Below are positions 53,640-63,847 of a stretch of 64,000 nt of DNA, in pieces. Made by a program: the position numbers and the translations under genes. The stretch spans positions 5,715,107 through 5,779,106 of the forward strand of contig OY759225.1 in NCBI GenBank assembly GCA_963662175.1. The letters run 5' to 3'. The notes beneath the pieces are model-generated. The model saw only the letters and a list, made by a program, of their open reading frames with translations, searched no databases and had not been told where the DNA came from. Within the stretch, counting starts at the first letter, position 1; each line of letters opens with the position of its first letter. This DNA comes from Aradus depressus (Eukaryota > Arthropoda > Insecta > Hemiptera > Aradidae).

Positions 53640-54703
53640 ATTAATGGATTGCTCCTAAAAATTTTAAAGTTGTCAAGTCACTATTCTCCCAAATTAAAGA
53701 ACCTACCCCAAAAAACAACCAGTCTGACCTCATCTATCAGATACCCTGTTCAGATTGTTCATCATCTTATGTGGGCATGACATCTCAATATTTAAAAAAG
53801 AGATTATACCAGCATGAGTATGATTGTAGAACAAAAACTGACTCCGATAATTGCAGCGCCCTAATCAAACACCATAGCCTGAACAAACATAAGTTTGATT
53901 TCGCTAACACCAAAATTCTCGACAGAGAAATCAATTACTATAAAAGGCTGACACTGGAAATGGTGTATATTGCCAAAACCTCAAATACTGTCAATTTTCG
54001 CACTGATACCAATAACCTGAGCAACATTTATGCCAATTTGCTTCAAAACTGCTGAATCCATAGTTCTGTCTCCAATTATATTTAATATTTAAAATTTAGA
54101 TTAATTTCATTGTGTGTCTATTTATTCTTTATTATGTATTATTTCATTTTCGGTTAGTGTCACTTCTGTCTAAAATTCTTCATTTAATTAATAAGTTAAA
54201 TTATGTTACTATTTATATAATTATAGAGTTTTTATTTTATTTTATTTTTTCTCAACATAGTAAAATATCTGTTAGCCAGTAAGTAGTTCTCTACAAATTT
54301 AAGTGCCGTTAACTGGGGTTTTCCCCGGATTTATTATCTGTTACCCTCGACCCTTCTGTACCCTTAGTTGAACGTAAGACCTCACAGTCTTCATGCCTTC
54401 TCCTCAACCATCTATATTCATAGTAAGTTTCCTTGTTGTTCATCAATGTGTATATGTATGTGAATGTATTAGGATGTATATATGTATTTATGTGGAGTTG
54501 TATGAGTGAATGTATATTTATGTACCTATATATAATTTTAATCGATCACCCATTATATTTTTCTAATCTTGATACCCCCATGTTTGTTAGGCCCTGATGA
54601 TGATATGAAATATATCGAAACGTTGGCATTTGAATAGTGTTTTCTTCATTGACTGACCCTCAATACCCCCAGAATTTTGAAATCTACAGTCGCTAGCAAA
54701 CAT
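53640..54703 (+). mobile_element. Penelope-like element, 5'-truncated, nested in piggyBac
   Basis: The 16-bp CAACATTATATAAAAA at 53624-53639 recurs at 54704-54719, the target duplication. Contents: the GIY-YIG part of the ORF, then a 3' region with CCTGATGATGATATGAAATA and TATCGAAACGTTGG at about 54595-54630, a Penelope signature. Confidence 0.88.
53645..54053 (+). CDS. Penelope-like GIY-YIG endonuclease domain (partial)
   Basis: The open frame begins right after the 5' truncation (WIAPKNFKVVKSLFSQIKEP). It reads DLIYQIPCSDCSSSYVGMTS (IY...YVG core), LKKRLYQHE with the conserved arginine, ALIKHHSLNKHKFDF, and LDREINYYKRLTLEMVYIAK with the candidate metal-binding Glu. It ends NNLSNIYANLLQNC at 54053. 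In the intact element this domain follows the RT and nicks target DNA. There is no stop or frameshift over 136 codons and no ATG before 53771, so it is not expressed as such. The RT domain is missing. Confidence 0.85.
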
Positions 54704-54858
54704 CAACATTATATAAAAAGTTTTCTCATTCATTATATTTTCCTAATAATGCTAGAATCAAAAAAACATAAAGTAATTGATATGAAAAAATTAATTAAAA
54801 AAAATATAGCATATTGAAAACGTGGATAGATAGATAAGTGAACTGAAAAAAAAATTTA

Positions 54859-55373
54859 TTAATTTGAACAATTTACACACACACTTTGTCTGTGTTCAGC
54901 AGATACACTCTTAATACACTTTATACATTGTGATACACCTTTCCTGTCCTTGCTTCGATCACAATGACTGCATCTTCCGGGACGTTTACCCGTTGGAGTT
55001 GGGATTGGTTGAGGTGGCGGGCTGCCTAGAACCTCCCTTATTAGACCCCTTTAGAGGTTGTGGATTGTCTCATCTTCTTTTCAGGTGGGCTTCAACCAAA
55101 CCTTCTCCCAGTTCTTTCAAAAAGTGTGTTCTCGATAATTTCATCCCATTGTGCCGAAAAATGACGTAGGAATTTATGACAATTGCATCCTAACATCCCA
55201 TAAAAATACCTCTTACACCACAAAGTGGGGTCGCCCCGTGACCCAAAGGCACTGTAAATGTTTCCTAAGAGAGGGCTGAAAGCAGACTGACACTCTGTTG
55301 TGATCATCTTGTCAGGACAGGAAGGTACAAGATCGGACATGTCTAACTGCAGCAGTGTAATGCAAGTAAACAA
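54859..55373 (-). pseudogene. piggyBac transposase C-terminal relic
   Basis: Minus strand from 55373: WCKRYFYGMLGCNCHKFLRH then FSAQWDEI, matching the WxKxxFYxLLxxxxxNxxI segment. After a frameshift it reads HFLKELGEGLVEAHLKRR. After another it reads GRCSHCDRSKDRKGVSQCIK, then CVNCSN and a stop at 54859. The last part is the cysteine-rich C-terminal domain used for end recognition. The catalytic DDD domain is absent, with at least two frameshifts. Confidence 0.8.
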
Positions 55374-55448
55374 TATTTTCAGAACTCCAGGGTCAGGGGT
55401 GACCCCACGTTGTGATTCCAGGGTTAAGATGTTGTAGGACGAGATTTA

Positions 55449-55779
55449 TCATAGAAATAAAAGACGTTGTCTTCCCACTGTTTTATTCTGACCAGAACCG
55501 GTCTTCAACGCAACAGCGTCATCATCAGTGGTTCATCTATTATAGAATACATAAAATATACAAATAATGAAAAGTATAAAAAAAAAAAAAAATCAGAGTA
55601 CAGAGTAACAAAATAAAAAAAAAAAAATTATAAACTTACTTACCCCACCCATACAGCACAGCGGTTAAAGGACAACTGGCATAGCTCTAAGGAGTGGGGA
55701 TAGCTAGGTTCACTCTCTCTACATACAAAAACATTCATACAAATATATACAATAACTAAAACAAATCTCTACATAAAAG
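55449..55779 (-). mobile_element. Left arm of Penelope-like foldback
   Basis: AAAAGACGTTGTCTTCCCAC, TGACCAGAACCGGTCTTCAA, CGTCATCATCAGTGGTTCAT. Inverted against 55833-56128 with a loop of about 50 bp. It contains about 30 bp (GGAGTGGGGATAGC region) missing from the other arm. Confidence 0.8.
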
Positions 55780-55832
55780 TTAAATAGTATACAATTCTCC
55801 ATACAGCCAAAGGAATTTTATATTATGCTACT

Positions 55833-56128
55833 ATTATGTAGAGATTTGTTTTAGTTACCTATTGTATATATTAGAATGAATGTTTTTGTATGTAGAGCTA
55901 TGCCAGTTGTCCTTTAACCGTTGTGCTGTATGGGTGGGGTAAGGTTATAATTTTTAATTTTTTATTTTGTTGCTCTGTACCCTGATGCTTTTTGATTTAT
56001 ACTTTTCATTATTTGTAAATTTTATGTATTCTATCATAGATGAACCACTGATGATGACGCTGTTGCTTTGGAAACCGGTGCTGGTCTAAAATAAAACAGT
56101 GGGAAGACAACGTCTTTTATTTTTATGA
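55833..56128 (+). mobile_element. Right arm of Penelope-like foldback
   Basis: GATGAACCACTGATGATGAC, GCTGTTGCTTTGGAAACCGG, AACAGTGGGAAGACAACGTC. GATGATGACGC...GAAACCGG is the Penelope-type terminal signature. The arms are close to identical in the outer 100 bp. Confidence 0.8.
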
Positions 56129-56640
56129 GAATATGACAATTAATGTTGTTATATTAAATTTGATTTAATTTATGAAAATTAAAAATTAAGTTATGAATGC
56201 TGTCAATTAGGGTTTTAATTTGTGAATAACATATATATGCTATGATACAGCTGTAGGGAATATAAATATGATGTATATGCCCCAGTTATTGTATTATATT
56301 GAGGCATTGTCATTGTCTTATTTATAGCAGATCAACATTTATGATTTATTTATGTATCCCAGTTAAATATTCACTAAAGGTCAATGAATCTACATAAATG
56401 AATCCAACTCTCTGCTCCCCACATTTTTTTTTTGACGCCCCCCTCTTTCGATGATACGTTTCATGGTTTCATGATATCATTGATGTGGATAAAATTCATT
56501 GAAATGCATGAATTAATTATAACAAAATTATATTCGTTCAAAGTACTGAAAATCAGAATTTGAAGGAAGATAAAAAATACATGACTAATAAATGAAGACA
56601 TTTTTTTTTTTTTTTTTTCATTTTAATTTTGTTTTATAGT
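56129..56640. other. AT-rich spacer
   Basis: Nothing recognised. Confidence 0.4.
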
Positions 56641-56692
56641 TAGCTCTGGTGGACATGAGCCCGACTCTACTGTAGGAGTCCTAAATTTTTAA
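56641..56692 (-). mobile_element. SINE fragment
   Basis: CTCTGGTGGACATGAGCCCG, ACTCTACTGTAGGAGTCCTA only. Confidence 0.75.
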
Positions 56693-56802
56693 CGATATTT
56701 CATGCAACCTCCTACAAAGAAGAAAAAACGTTGACGGTGAATCACAAATTAATCAATTGTGTTTTCACCTTTTGGGATAAAAGTCAATATTTTACCTTCT
56801 GA

Positions 56803-57146
56803 GAGGGCGCCGGTAGCTCAGTGGTATGCATGATTGCCTTCTGAGCTCAAGAACGTGGGTTCGAAACCCGACCGAGGCCCTTAGTTTATTTTATCTGAGA
56901 GGTAAAATAATCTTAAACACGCCGTCCTTCGGATGGGACGTTACGCGATGGTCCCGAGCCTGTACGAAATCAGGTACTCGTTAACGACCCCTAACCTAGA
57001 CGAGTAAAAATTATGGTAGGCAAAATTTAGGACTCTCAGAGTAGAGTCGGGCTCATGTCCAGCAGAGTGACGAAAGAGCGCTCTGGTAGTAGGCGATATA
57101 ACCTCGTAGTTGAAGCCCGGGCATGAGTCATAAAACCTAACCTAGT
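56803..57146 (+). mobile_element. Full-length SINE
   Basis: GAGGGCGCCGGTAGCTCAGT, B-box region GGTTCGAAACC, complete body, tail ATAAAACCTAACC. CTTCTGA before it (56796-56802) and after it (57150-57156) may be a short target duplication. Inserted next to a family X copy. Confidence 0.95.
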
Positions 57147-57159
57147 GACTTCTGAATCC

Positions 57160-57545
57160 TCATACTAAATTTTTAATCGATATATTCTTTCCATAGACAA
57201 TTATTGGTATTTCTGAGTTGAGCCCCCTCCAATTCTCCGCACTCTTATGGCTGATTGTACTGAAAACAATAGATGTCGTCCATAGAAGACCTAGAATTTA
57301 CATATGAAATTTTGTGTCAATACGATCATTAGAATGGCAGATATTAGAGTTTTCGTGACAAGCCACCTCACTAATCCCTCCTTTCCTTTGCCCGATTCGG
57401 CTGAAAAAATCAAGAGGTGAACACGATAACTGCCGATAGAATGAATGTATCGACACGAAATTTTATATGTGAATCCAGAACCATCTAACGACGACACCTA
57501 TTGATTATCAGCCAAATCTGCCAAAGGAAAGGATTAGATTAGATA
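57160..57545. repeat. Family X pieces in both orientations
   Basis: 57147-57240 is reverse (TTCTGAATCCTCATACTAAA, GAGTTGAGCCCCCTCC). 57415-57535 is forward (ACACGATAACTGCCGATAGA, GAATGTATCGACACGAAATT, ACGACACCTATTGATT). Confidence 0.55.
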
Positions 57546-57547
57546 AT

Positions 57548-57810
57548 TAGATTTATAACTACTTGAGTCTAACACATATATGATTAGTAGTAATAACAAA
57601 ACGATTAAAAACAGTAAAATGAAATTAATAAAACTAAACAAATAAATACTTAAAAATATATGGGTATATAAAAAAAAAATTAATACAGGATTCGTTTATA
57701 ATAAGTTGACACATTTTTCAATTTAATAAAAATTAAGATAACTATTTTTCAAAAAAAACTCTACGGAAGTGTCATTATCCCAACGATGTTTCGGGACGTT
57801 TTTACGTATA
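57548..57810 (-). repeat. Family Q copy, uninterrupted
   Basis: TTTATAACTACTTGAGTCTA then ACACATATATGATTAGTAG: the empty-site counterpart of the Harbinger insertion at 28.9 kb. Continues to CCCAACGATGTTTCGGGACG. Confidence 0.75.
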
Positions 57811-57834
57811 CTAAATGTATGTGAAGGTATATAG

Positions 57835-58333
57835 AAAAGAAGAAAAACATTTTTATTTGGACCAGTACTAAATATGTACTTTACACAAAATGAGCAAATA
57901 AACATGAAAATTATAATTAAAACAAAAAGTCTTGGTACAGTCTTGGTTGCAGCCTGCGAGCTACAGGCTGGCCGAGACTGTAGTGAACCGCACCAGAGCA
58001 GGCTGGCAGACCTTGATGGAAGCTTCGGGTGAGTTTCTCAATGTGGGCTGCAAAAGGAGCAACTCCCAGTTCCCGATGGATTTGGGTGTTCCTGATAAAC
58101 TTCCATTTTCCAAACCACTGGCCGATTTCATCCACCTGGATTTGTAGGGAGTCGATGGCCGCTTCCAGAGCTATGTTTTGGCTGAGGATCAACGTGTCGT
58201 CAGCGTAAGTCGCCAGGGTTGCAGAGACTGGTTCTGGCATGTCGTGACAGAACAGATCAAACAAGAGTGGACTGAGGATCGCACCGTATATAAAAATGCC
58301 GCTATCACCACCAACAGCATCAGCAGAACTCAA
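57835..58333 (-). pseudogene. Second Jockey family A copy with in-frame internal deletion
   Basis: Minus frame: GAILSPLLFDLFCHDMPEP, LATYADDTLILSQNIA, IGQWFGKWKF, then directly IRNTQIHRELGVAPFA, ACSGAVHYSLGQPVARRLQP and RLYQDFLF, stop at 57917. Compared with the copy at 0.4-4.6 kb, some 170 residues (late palm and thumb) are missing without losing frame. TTTATT at 57853-57858 is the reversed poly(A) signal. The 5' truncation is near 58290; the first 14 codons of the open frame are unrelated. Confidence 0.85.
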
Positions 58334-58609
58334 TAGACTATATATACCCCCACTCTTAGACCTAGCTAATTTTTAGTTAGACTCCGCTAGTGTATAGACC
58401 TTTGTATTTGTTCAATAAATTTAATTTTGATTTTTTAAAAACTATTTTTTCGGAACACCCGACATAACTCCTGTACATATTTAATTTATTATTTTGTACA
58501 TATAATTTAATTTATTGTACTTTATTTTGTTATCACGCATTCATCACATTTAATTATGGTGATTCACCGATTGTAAATATTCAAAAATAAAGAAATAAGG
58601 AAAAAAAAA
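58334..58609. other. Unassigned spacer
   Basis: T-rich, with GATTCACCGATTGTAAATAT and AATAAAG near its end, as in a 3' UTR. No gene. Confidence 0.35.
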
Positions 58610-58800
58610 AATAGCCTCAGTTTTAATGGATGTATTGACATGAAAATTTCATGTCACGGGGCTCCTATGAAATATGAAATTAATTGTATGAGGATTTAGT
58701 ACATGTGTAAGTCAATTATTGATTTTTAATTGAAGGGGTCCATTGATTTTGGAGGGAGAACACTTAATTGATTAATTCAAGTTAAAGTACGTAGCCCGTT
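58610..58800 (+). repeat. Family X fragment
   Basis: ATGGATGTATTGACATGAAA, TTGTATGAGGATTTAGTACA, TTGATTTTGGAGGGAGAACA. Confidence 0.55.
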
Positions 58801-59335
58801 ATTCACAGATTGTTTTTGTTACTATCTCGTTGTCGAAAATTTCAAATCTTATTTATCCAGAGCCTGGAGAATGGAGGGAGGCTGGAGGCTCCTTTAAACA
58901 CTACTAGACCAGAGTGTGTCCGAGGCGCTCCGATTTCCCCAGCGGCTCCCGTCTCAGTTATTACTTTTATATTTTACAAACCCATTCCCTCTTTTTCCCT
59001 AATTTCTCCCCTCCACTCCTGGAGTGGGGATAGTTCCATAATATTTTTCCCTCTCTTGGTATAAATAATCTTATTCCATTTCTTAGAGTGTTCTTGTTTT
59101 CTTTACGAAGACTATAATCTTGTGTTTTTCTTCAAAATTGGAACATAAATAAAAAATATACAAACAAGGCAAAAGCATATATATATATTGTCACAGATTT
59201 TCAACTTTTGTATCTAGTAGCGACTTAAAAAATAAATAATCCACACAATACTGGATGTAGTCTTCAGTATTGACTGTGCCCTTCATTCTCTATTTTCGAA
59301 ATAGTAAGGCCAATCCATAGGAAAACTCAAAATAC
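58801..59335. other. Unassigned spacer
   Basis: An 84-codon frame at 58810-59064 has no recognisable domain. Confidence 0.35.
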
Positions 59336-60645
59336 GAGAAGAAGAGTTTATTATAACAGTCGTATTTACAGAGGTACAATTATACAATAAGGTTCCTTAA
59401 CCATTACCCTTATACACTAAATACAAATCAAAAATAATCAGTTATTAAAAACAATGCTACTGCTTAAGAGTAAATTTAAAAAAAACTGTTCAAGAAAAGA
59501 AACACAAAACAAAACAAATACAAAGTAACTGAAATGAATAGAAAATAATTTAATAAACACTCAAAAACAGAGATTATAATTTAAAAACGTGTACGCATAT
59601 TTTTGTGTTTCCCTCCCTGTTTTCCCTATTTTCTTTACCAAAACGTTTTGGTTTGTGTCCCATTTAAGTATAAAGTTTTTACTGAAATTTATTACGTAGT
59701 GCAGTAGGAGCTCAACATTTAGGTGTTGGTGGATTTGGAGGATGGAGGTGTCTCTCGAGTAGCTACCAACCAATCTAAGGCGTTTGTTTTGGGCCACTTG
59801 AAGAGTTCTCAAGTTGGTATTGCTTACAAGACCCAACACTGGGCATGCATACGTAATGACTGGCCGCAACAGAAGCTTGTATATGAGGAGTCTATTGGTT
59901 AGATTAAGGGCTGCCTTTCTGTGGAGTAACGGCAATAAGGAGAACACAAGTCCGCTCACAGTATTTGCTTCCTGCCTGCTATGTTGCCTGAAGGTTAGTC
60001 GTCTGTCTAGAACAGGGGTGGCCAACCCAGAAGAAATGCATTATAATCCCGCGGGCCGCATATAAAATTATATATTACATTTGGACCCACTACAAAAATT
60101 TTTGGAATGAAAATTTAAAAAAGAATGAATTATTATTATTGTTTTTATTATTATTCATACATATAAACATAAATAATAATTATATTAATAAAATGATCGA
60201 ATAATGCCTAATTTATTTAATTACTGAGATATTTGTCTCTCAACTCTTTCACATAGCTGTGGCAAGTCGATCTCAATGCGTGCATTTGCACATCGTAATT
60301 TATGTTGCAGATTTTCATCCGTTAAGTTCGAGCGTGATTTATGTTTGGTAAATTTCATTTTCAAGAAAAACGATTCGCAGGTGTAAGTTGATCCAAAAGC
60401 GCTCACAACTTTTTGTTGCCAGATTTCTCAAATTAGAAAATTTTTCTTCTGTGACATAAATGTTATAAAAATATATTTTTATATATTTGTTACAAAACAC
60501 TATACTAAAAACCAAAATATTGCACAAAAAAAACATATTTTGTAAAATTGTGATGAATCTTGCGGGTCGTAAAATTATTATTTAAAATTTTGCTGGTTGG
60601 TCACTCGTGGTCTAGTATTTTACTGTGCCGGTCCAGTGCTAGAAG
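59336..60645 (-). pseudogene. Jockey-type LINE 3' fragment (family B), split by hAT
   Basis: Minus strand, from 60645: HWTGTVKYL, the hAT insertion, then VLDRRLTFRQHSRQEANTVS, LLRPVITYACPVLG, LRLVGSYSRDTSILQIHQHL, ending RETQKYAYTFLNYNLCF at 59561. The split falls inside the conserved VKYLGVxLDRRLT block, so both sides belong together. The 3' UTR has AATAAACTCTTCTTC at its end (59336-59360 reversed). 5'-truncated; catalytic core absent. Confidence 0.85.
60013..60609. mobile_element. hAT-type non-autonomous element (597 bp)
   Basis: Starts CAGGGGTGGCCAACC; the reversed right end reads CACGAGTGACCAACC (12 of 15). Subterminal GCGGGCCGCA and TGCGGGTCGT lie about 38 bp in from each end. Flanks GTCTAGAA (60005-60012) and GTCTAGTA (60610-60617) form an 8-bp duplication with one change. 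8-bp duplications and CAGGGGTGGCCAACC ends are typical of hAT elements. No transposase inside. Confidence 0.85.
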
Positions 60646-60860
60646 AATAAATACAATTGTCATATAGGATTGTTATAAAACTAACAAAATAACTCTAGTC
60701 CAAAAGAAACATTACTTACATTTTAATTACTGTATCAAATAAACAATAAAATCAATAATTACATTATTCACATCTTAATTACTAACTGTTAATACATTAA
60801 ATTTAAAATTAAACCAGAAATTGCTGACTGACTAATTCTCAAATTTCCGTTATATATAAG
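60646..60860. other. AT-rich spacer
   Basis: Nothing recognised. Confidence 0.4.
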
Positions 60861-61173
60861 ATGCTTGCTCAAGATCGTGGGTTCGAAACCCGGCCGAGGC
60901 CATTAGTTTATTTTATCTGGGAGGTAAAATAAACTTAAGCACGCCGTCCTTCGGATGGGACGTTAGACGATGGTCCCGAACCTGTACGATGTCAGGTACT
61001 CGTTAAAGACCCCTGCCCTAGGTGAATAGAAATTTAGGGTAGGCAAAATTTAGGACTCCCATAGTAGAGTCGGGCTCATGTCCACCAGAGTGACGAAAGA
61101 GCGCTCTAGTAGTAGGCGATACGGCTTCGTAGTTAAAGCCCGGGCATGAGTCATAAAACCTAACCTAACCTAA
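60861..61173 (+). mobile_element. SINE, A-box part truncated
   Basis: ATGCTTGCTCAAGATCGTGG, GGTTCGAAACC, full body, tail AAAACCTAACCTAACC. The head lacks its first 45 bp. Confidence 0.93.
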
Positions 61174-61182
61174 GATTTCTGT

Positions 61183-61350
61183 AATAGCTCAGACGTAGTC
61201 TGTGTGCTTACTGAGCTCAAGAACGCGGGTTCGAAACTCGTCAAAGGGCCTTAGGTTTTTCTTTATCAAGGAAATGAAACAAAATTGAGGATGCCGTTCT
61301 TCAGATCGGAAGTTAGGCGATGGTCCCGAGCCTGTGCGATGTTAGATGAC
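61183..61350 (+). mobile_element. Old SINE fragment adjoining the previous one
   Basis: ATAGCTCAGACGTAGTCTGT, GGTTCGAAACTCG, GATGCCGTTCTTCAGATCGG, GGTCCCGAGCCTGTGCGATG. Confidence 0.75.
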
Positions 61351-61990
61351 CTGATCAACAATGAATATATTAAATCACAAAAATAAATTACTCACTTCAT
61401 AACAATATACTTATTAAGATACAGAAATATAATTTTTAGTGAAAAAAAAAAAATGCTTGAATATATAAAACATTTTATTGGAGCATTTTATAACAAACAA
61501 AAAATAAATTTAATTGAATTAAGTGCATTCAAGAGTCATTTATTGATCCATTTGTTCCAAATGAGATGACATTTTGGTCAGTGAATGGACAAAATGAACT
61601 GTCCATATTGAAAGGAAATTTCATGTTGATGATTAATTATTATGGCGTCAATGAGGTAAATAAAACTGAGGGGAGGGGGATTTCGTGGTTCATTAACATA
61701 AAGTACTATCGAAAAATAATTATTATTTACAATGTTTCAATGCGCAAATCTCAATCTCATTGTAAAGAAAAGGTTATTGTTACTGTTATTAAAATTCTTC
61801 TTGATTCTATTTCTTACCTGGTTCGTTTCAAGGGTTTGCCAACACTCAACAGTTTTGAAAAATCAAAATGACTAGAGGTGCAAAATACATGAAATAAAAA
61901 AAAACATTCGTAACAAACTTGAAAATTATTGCTCAGAATCCTTGAAACAAACTCAAAATACTACTCGTAAACTTTATCTGTGTAATTGTT
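61351..61990. other. Unassigned spacer
   Basis: A 101-codon frame at 61566-61871 has no recognisable domain or conserved pattern. Confidence 0.35.
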
Positions 61991-62420
61991 TATTGTATCA
62001 CGGTAGTTTCTAGTCTTTGTTCGATGTTTGTTGCGATTGCTGTTGGGTTCTGGAGTTCTGCAATGATCAATCTCTGCTGTCTGTCTCTAAAGTTGAAAAG
62101 AGCTCCAACAGATCCCCCCAACATAGCTCACTCTTTGGTCCTGTTGGCTGAGTCTTGGACCTGGAGTGTTGACTGGAAGCAAGAGCTGAAGGGGACCTCT
62201 CTCCTCGGGAACAGTTGACGAAGTGGAACGATCCTCCCTTTCTGGAGGCAACTGACGAACTCGCTGATCTAGGTGGGGTTCGCTCATATCCATGTTCCCG
62301 CCCCCGGGACTCTTCTGGGTGTCTATTGGTGGTTCAATCCCCCACCCTTGTGTTCTCCTTACGGTTGTAGTCTTCCAAGGACTTCCTGGCTTTCAATCCA
62401 ACTATTTTCACTTCACTGTT
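61991..62420 (-). other. Possible broken coding region
   Basis: Higher GC than surroundings. Minus frames read MDMSEPHLDQRVRQLPPERE at 62293 and, after a shift, LRDRQQRLIIAELQNPTAIA with TNIEQRLETTV to a stop near 61996. The composition is protein-like (charged, proline-rich), but no family is recognised. It could be a transposon or host-gene relic. Confidence 0.2.
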
Positions 62421-62974
62421 CATAATTATTTTAAAATAATTAATACCCCTAATTTTGGGTATTACAATACATTTGATGAAAACATTATTAATATTTAGGG
62501 TTATTTATCAGAATTCTTTTCTATACAAAAATCCTAGAATACATTTGTATATTAGTTATAATGTACAGATACTTTGCTGCAGCGTCATCTACCGCGATTT
62601 CTGCTGGTCTTCAGGTTTCTTCAATCTTCTACTGACTACTTTAAAACAATTGGGAGCTCCTCCATTGCATCTTCCTCTGCCAAGGTGACCGGCTAAGTCC
62701 TAGCTCCAGACACACGTCCACCCTCTGCGAAGGGGTCTGAGTCTCAAGCGATTCGTCTCCAGCTCTCCGTCCATTTATCCGACGGGACTTTCCGTTACAC
62801 CGATTGGCTGCTCGCCCAGGTCATGTGGTTTTCTCCCTACTTCCTGCCTTCTTCCATCTGCATTGTTATTTTTTCTTAAATATATTAAAACAATTAATGT
62901 CCATATTTTTGGATATTACATAATATATTTATTGTTTACCAAAAACTCCAGTTTCCAAAAACGAAAAAAAAAAT
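62421..62974. other. Unassigned spacer
   Basis: A GC-richer piece at 62640-62850 (CTCCTCCATTGCATCTTCC, ATCCGACGGGACTTTCCG) has no recognisable frame. Confidence 0.35.
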
Positions 62975-63290
62975 CGTCTAATCATCAGCAATGCACTTCC
63001 CCAGAACGAATTAATCAATTAACTTTTCGCTCCCCCAGTCGACCGCTTACGCTAATATTCAATAGTTGACTTACATAGGGGCTCCTAAATCCTTATACTA
63101 AATTTTGTCTCGATTAATTCATTACATCGGCAGTTATAGAGTTTTTGAATTGAGCCCCCTCTCCCCTGAACCCCTCTTCCCTTCTGATATCGCTGAAATT
63201 TCACAGGTAACGTCATCATTGGTTTTTGACTTTAAATTTGAAATTTCATGTCGATACATTCATTACGTCACAATGGCATTATGATAAATG
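62975..63290 (-). repeat. Family X copy, long
   Basis: GCACTTCCCCAGAACGAATT, AATCAATTAACTTTTCGCTC, CTTATACTAAATTTTGTCTC, GATTAATTCATTACATCGGC, GAATTGAGCCCCCTCTCCC, ATTTCATGTCGATACATTC. One of the most complete right halves. Confidence 0.65.
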
Positions 63291-63847
63291 AACCTCATTT
63301 ATCCAATTTTGAAAAAGAAAATATAAAATATTTTTTCAATATTCGCGGGAGGCCTAGCAAAGAGCACATTCTAGTGGTTCAATTTAGACTTATGTACTTT
63401 ATAGGGCTTATTATATATCAACTCTTGATTATGTATGTATTATCAAGTACTCTAAGGATTGTTTATGGTATGGTCGACCAGAACACAGAATGATATTGGT
63501 TGGTTAGGTGAAGCACTAAAACCTTTCCAACGACCATGAATTAAAGGACCTTTATCCAATTTTGTCTGATTAACTTTCACCTGATTGCTTCTAAATTATA
63601 TAGCAGATCATCTGTTATCCAAAACGATCCATATTTATATAAAGAAGTACATTTTAATAGGATTAGATCCTAAAAAAAATTAGGATTAATCTATCTAATT
63701 ATTATTCAAATGATAATTATTAGTCACCCATGATATTAACTATTTATTAATCGGATCAAGAAAACGATAGGAAACACGAAAAATTACATAAAATGGTATA
63801 TACATTTTTCTAAATAATAATAGTTTGTGGAATGGAGAATTAATATA
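63291..63847. other. Unassigned spacer
   Basis: No recognisable gene or repeat. Confidence 0.4.

Larger units (their letters stand above)
53356..55423 (-). mobile_element. piggyBac-like element with nested insertion
   Basis: TTAA at 53352-53355 and 55424-55427. The ends read CCCTGGAACCACAACGTG and, reversed, CCCTGGAATCACAACGTG. TTAA targets and CCC ends are the piggyBac hallmark. A subterminal palindrome GGGGTCATATATATG/CATGACCCC lies at 53401-53425. The interior retains the C-terminal part of a transposase on the minus strand and holds a Penelope fragment. Without that insertion it would be about 1 kb: an internally deleted element. Confidence 0.9.
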
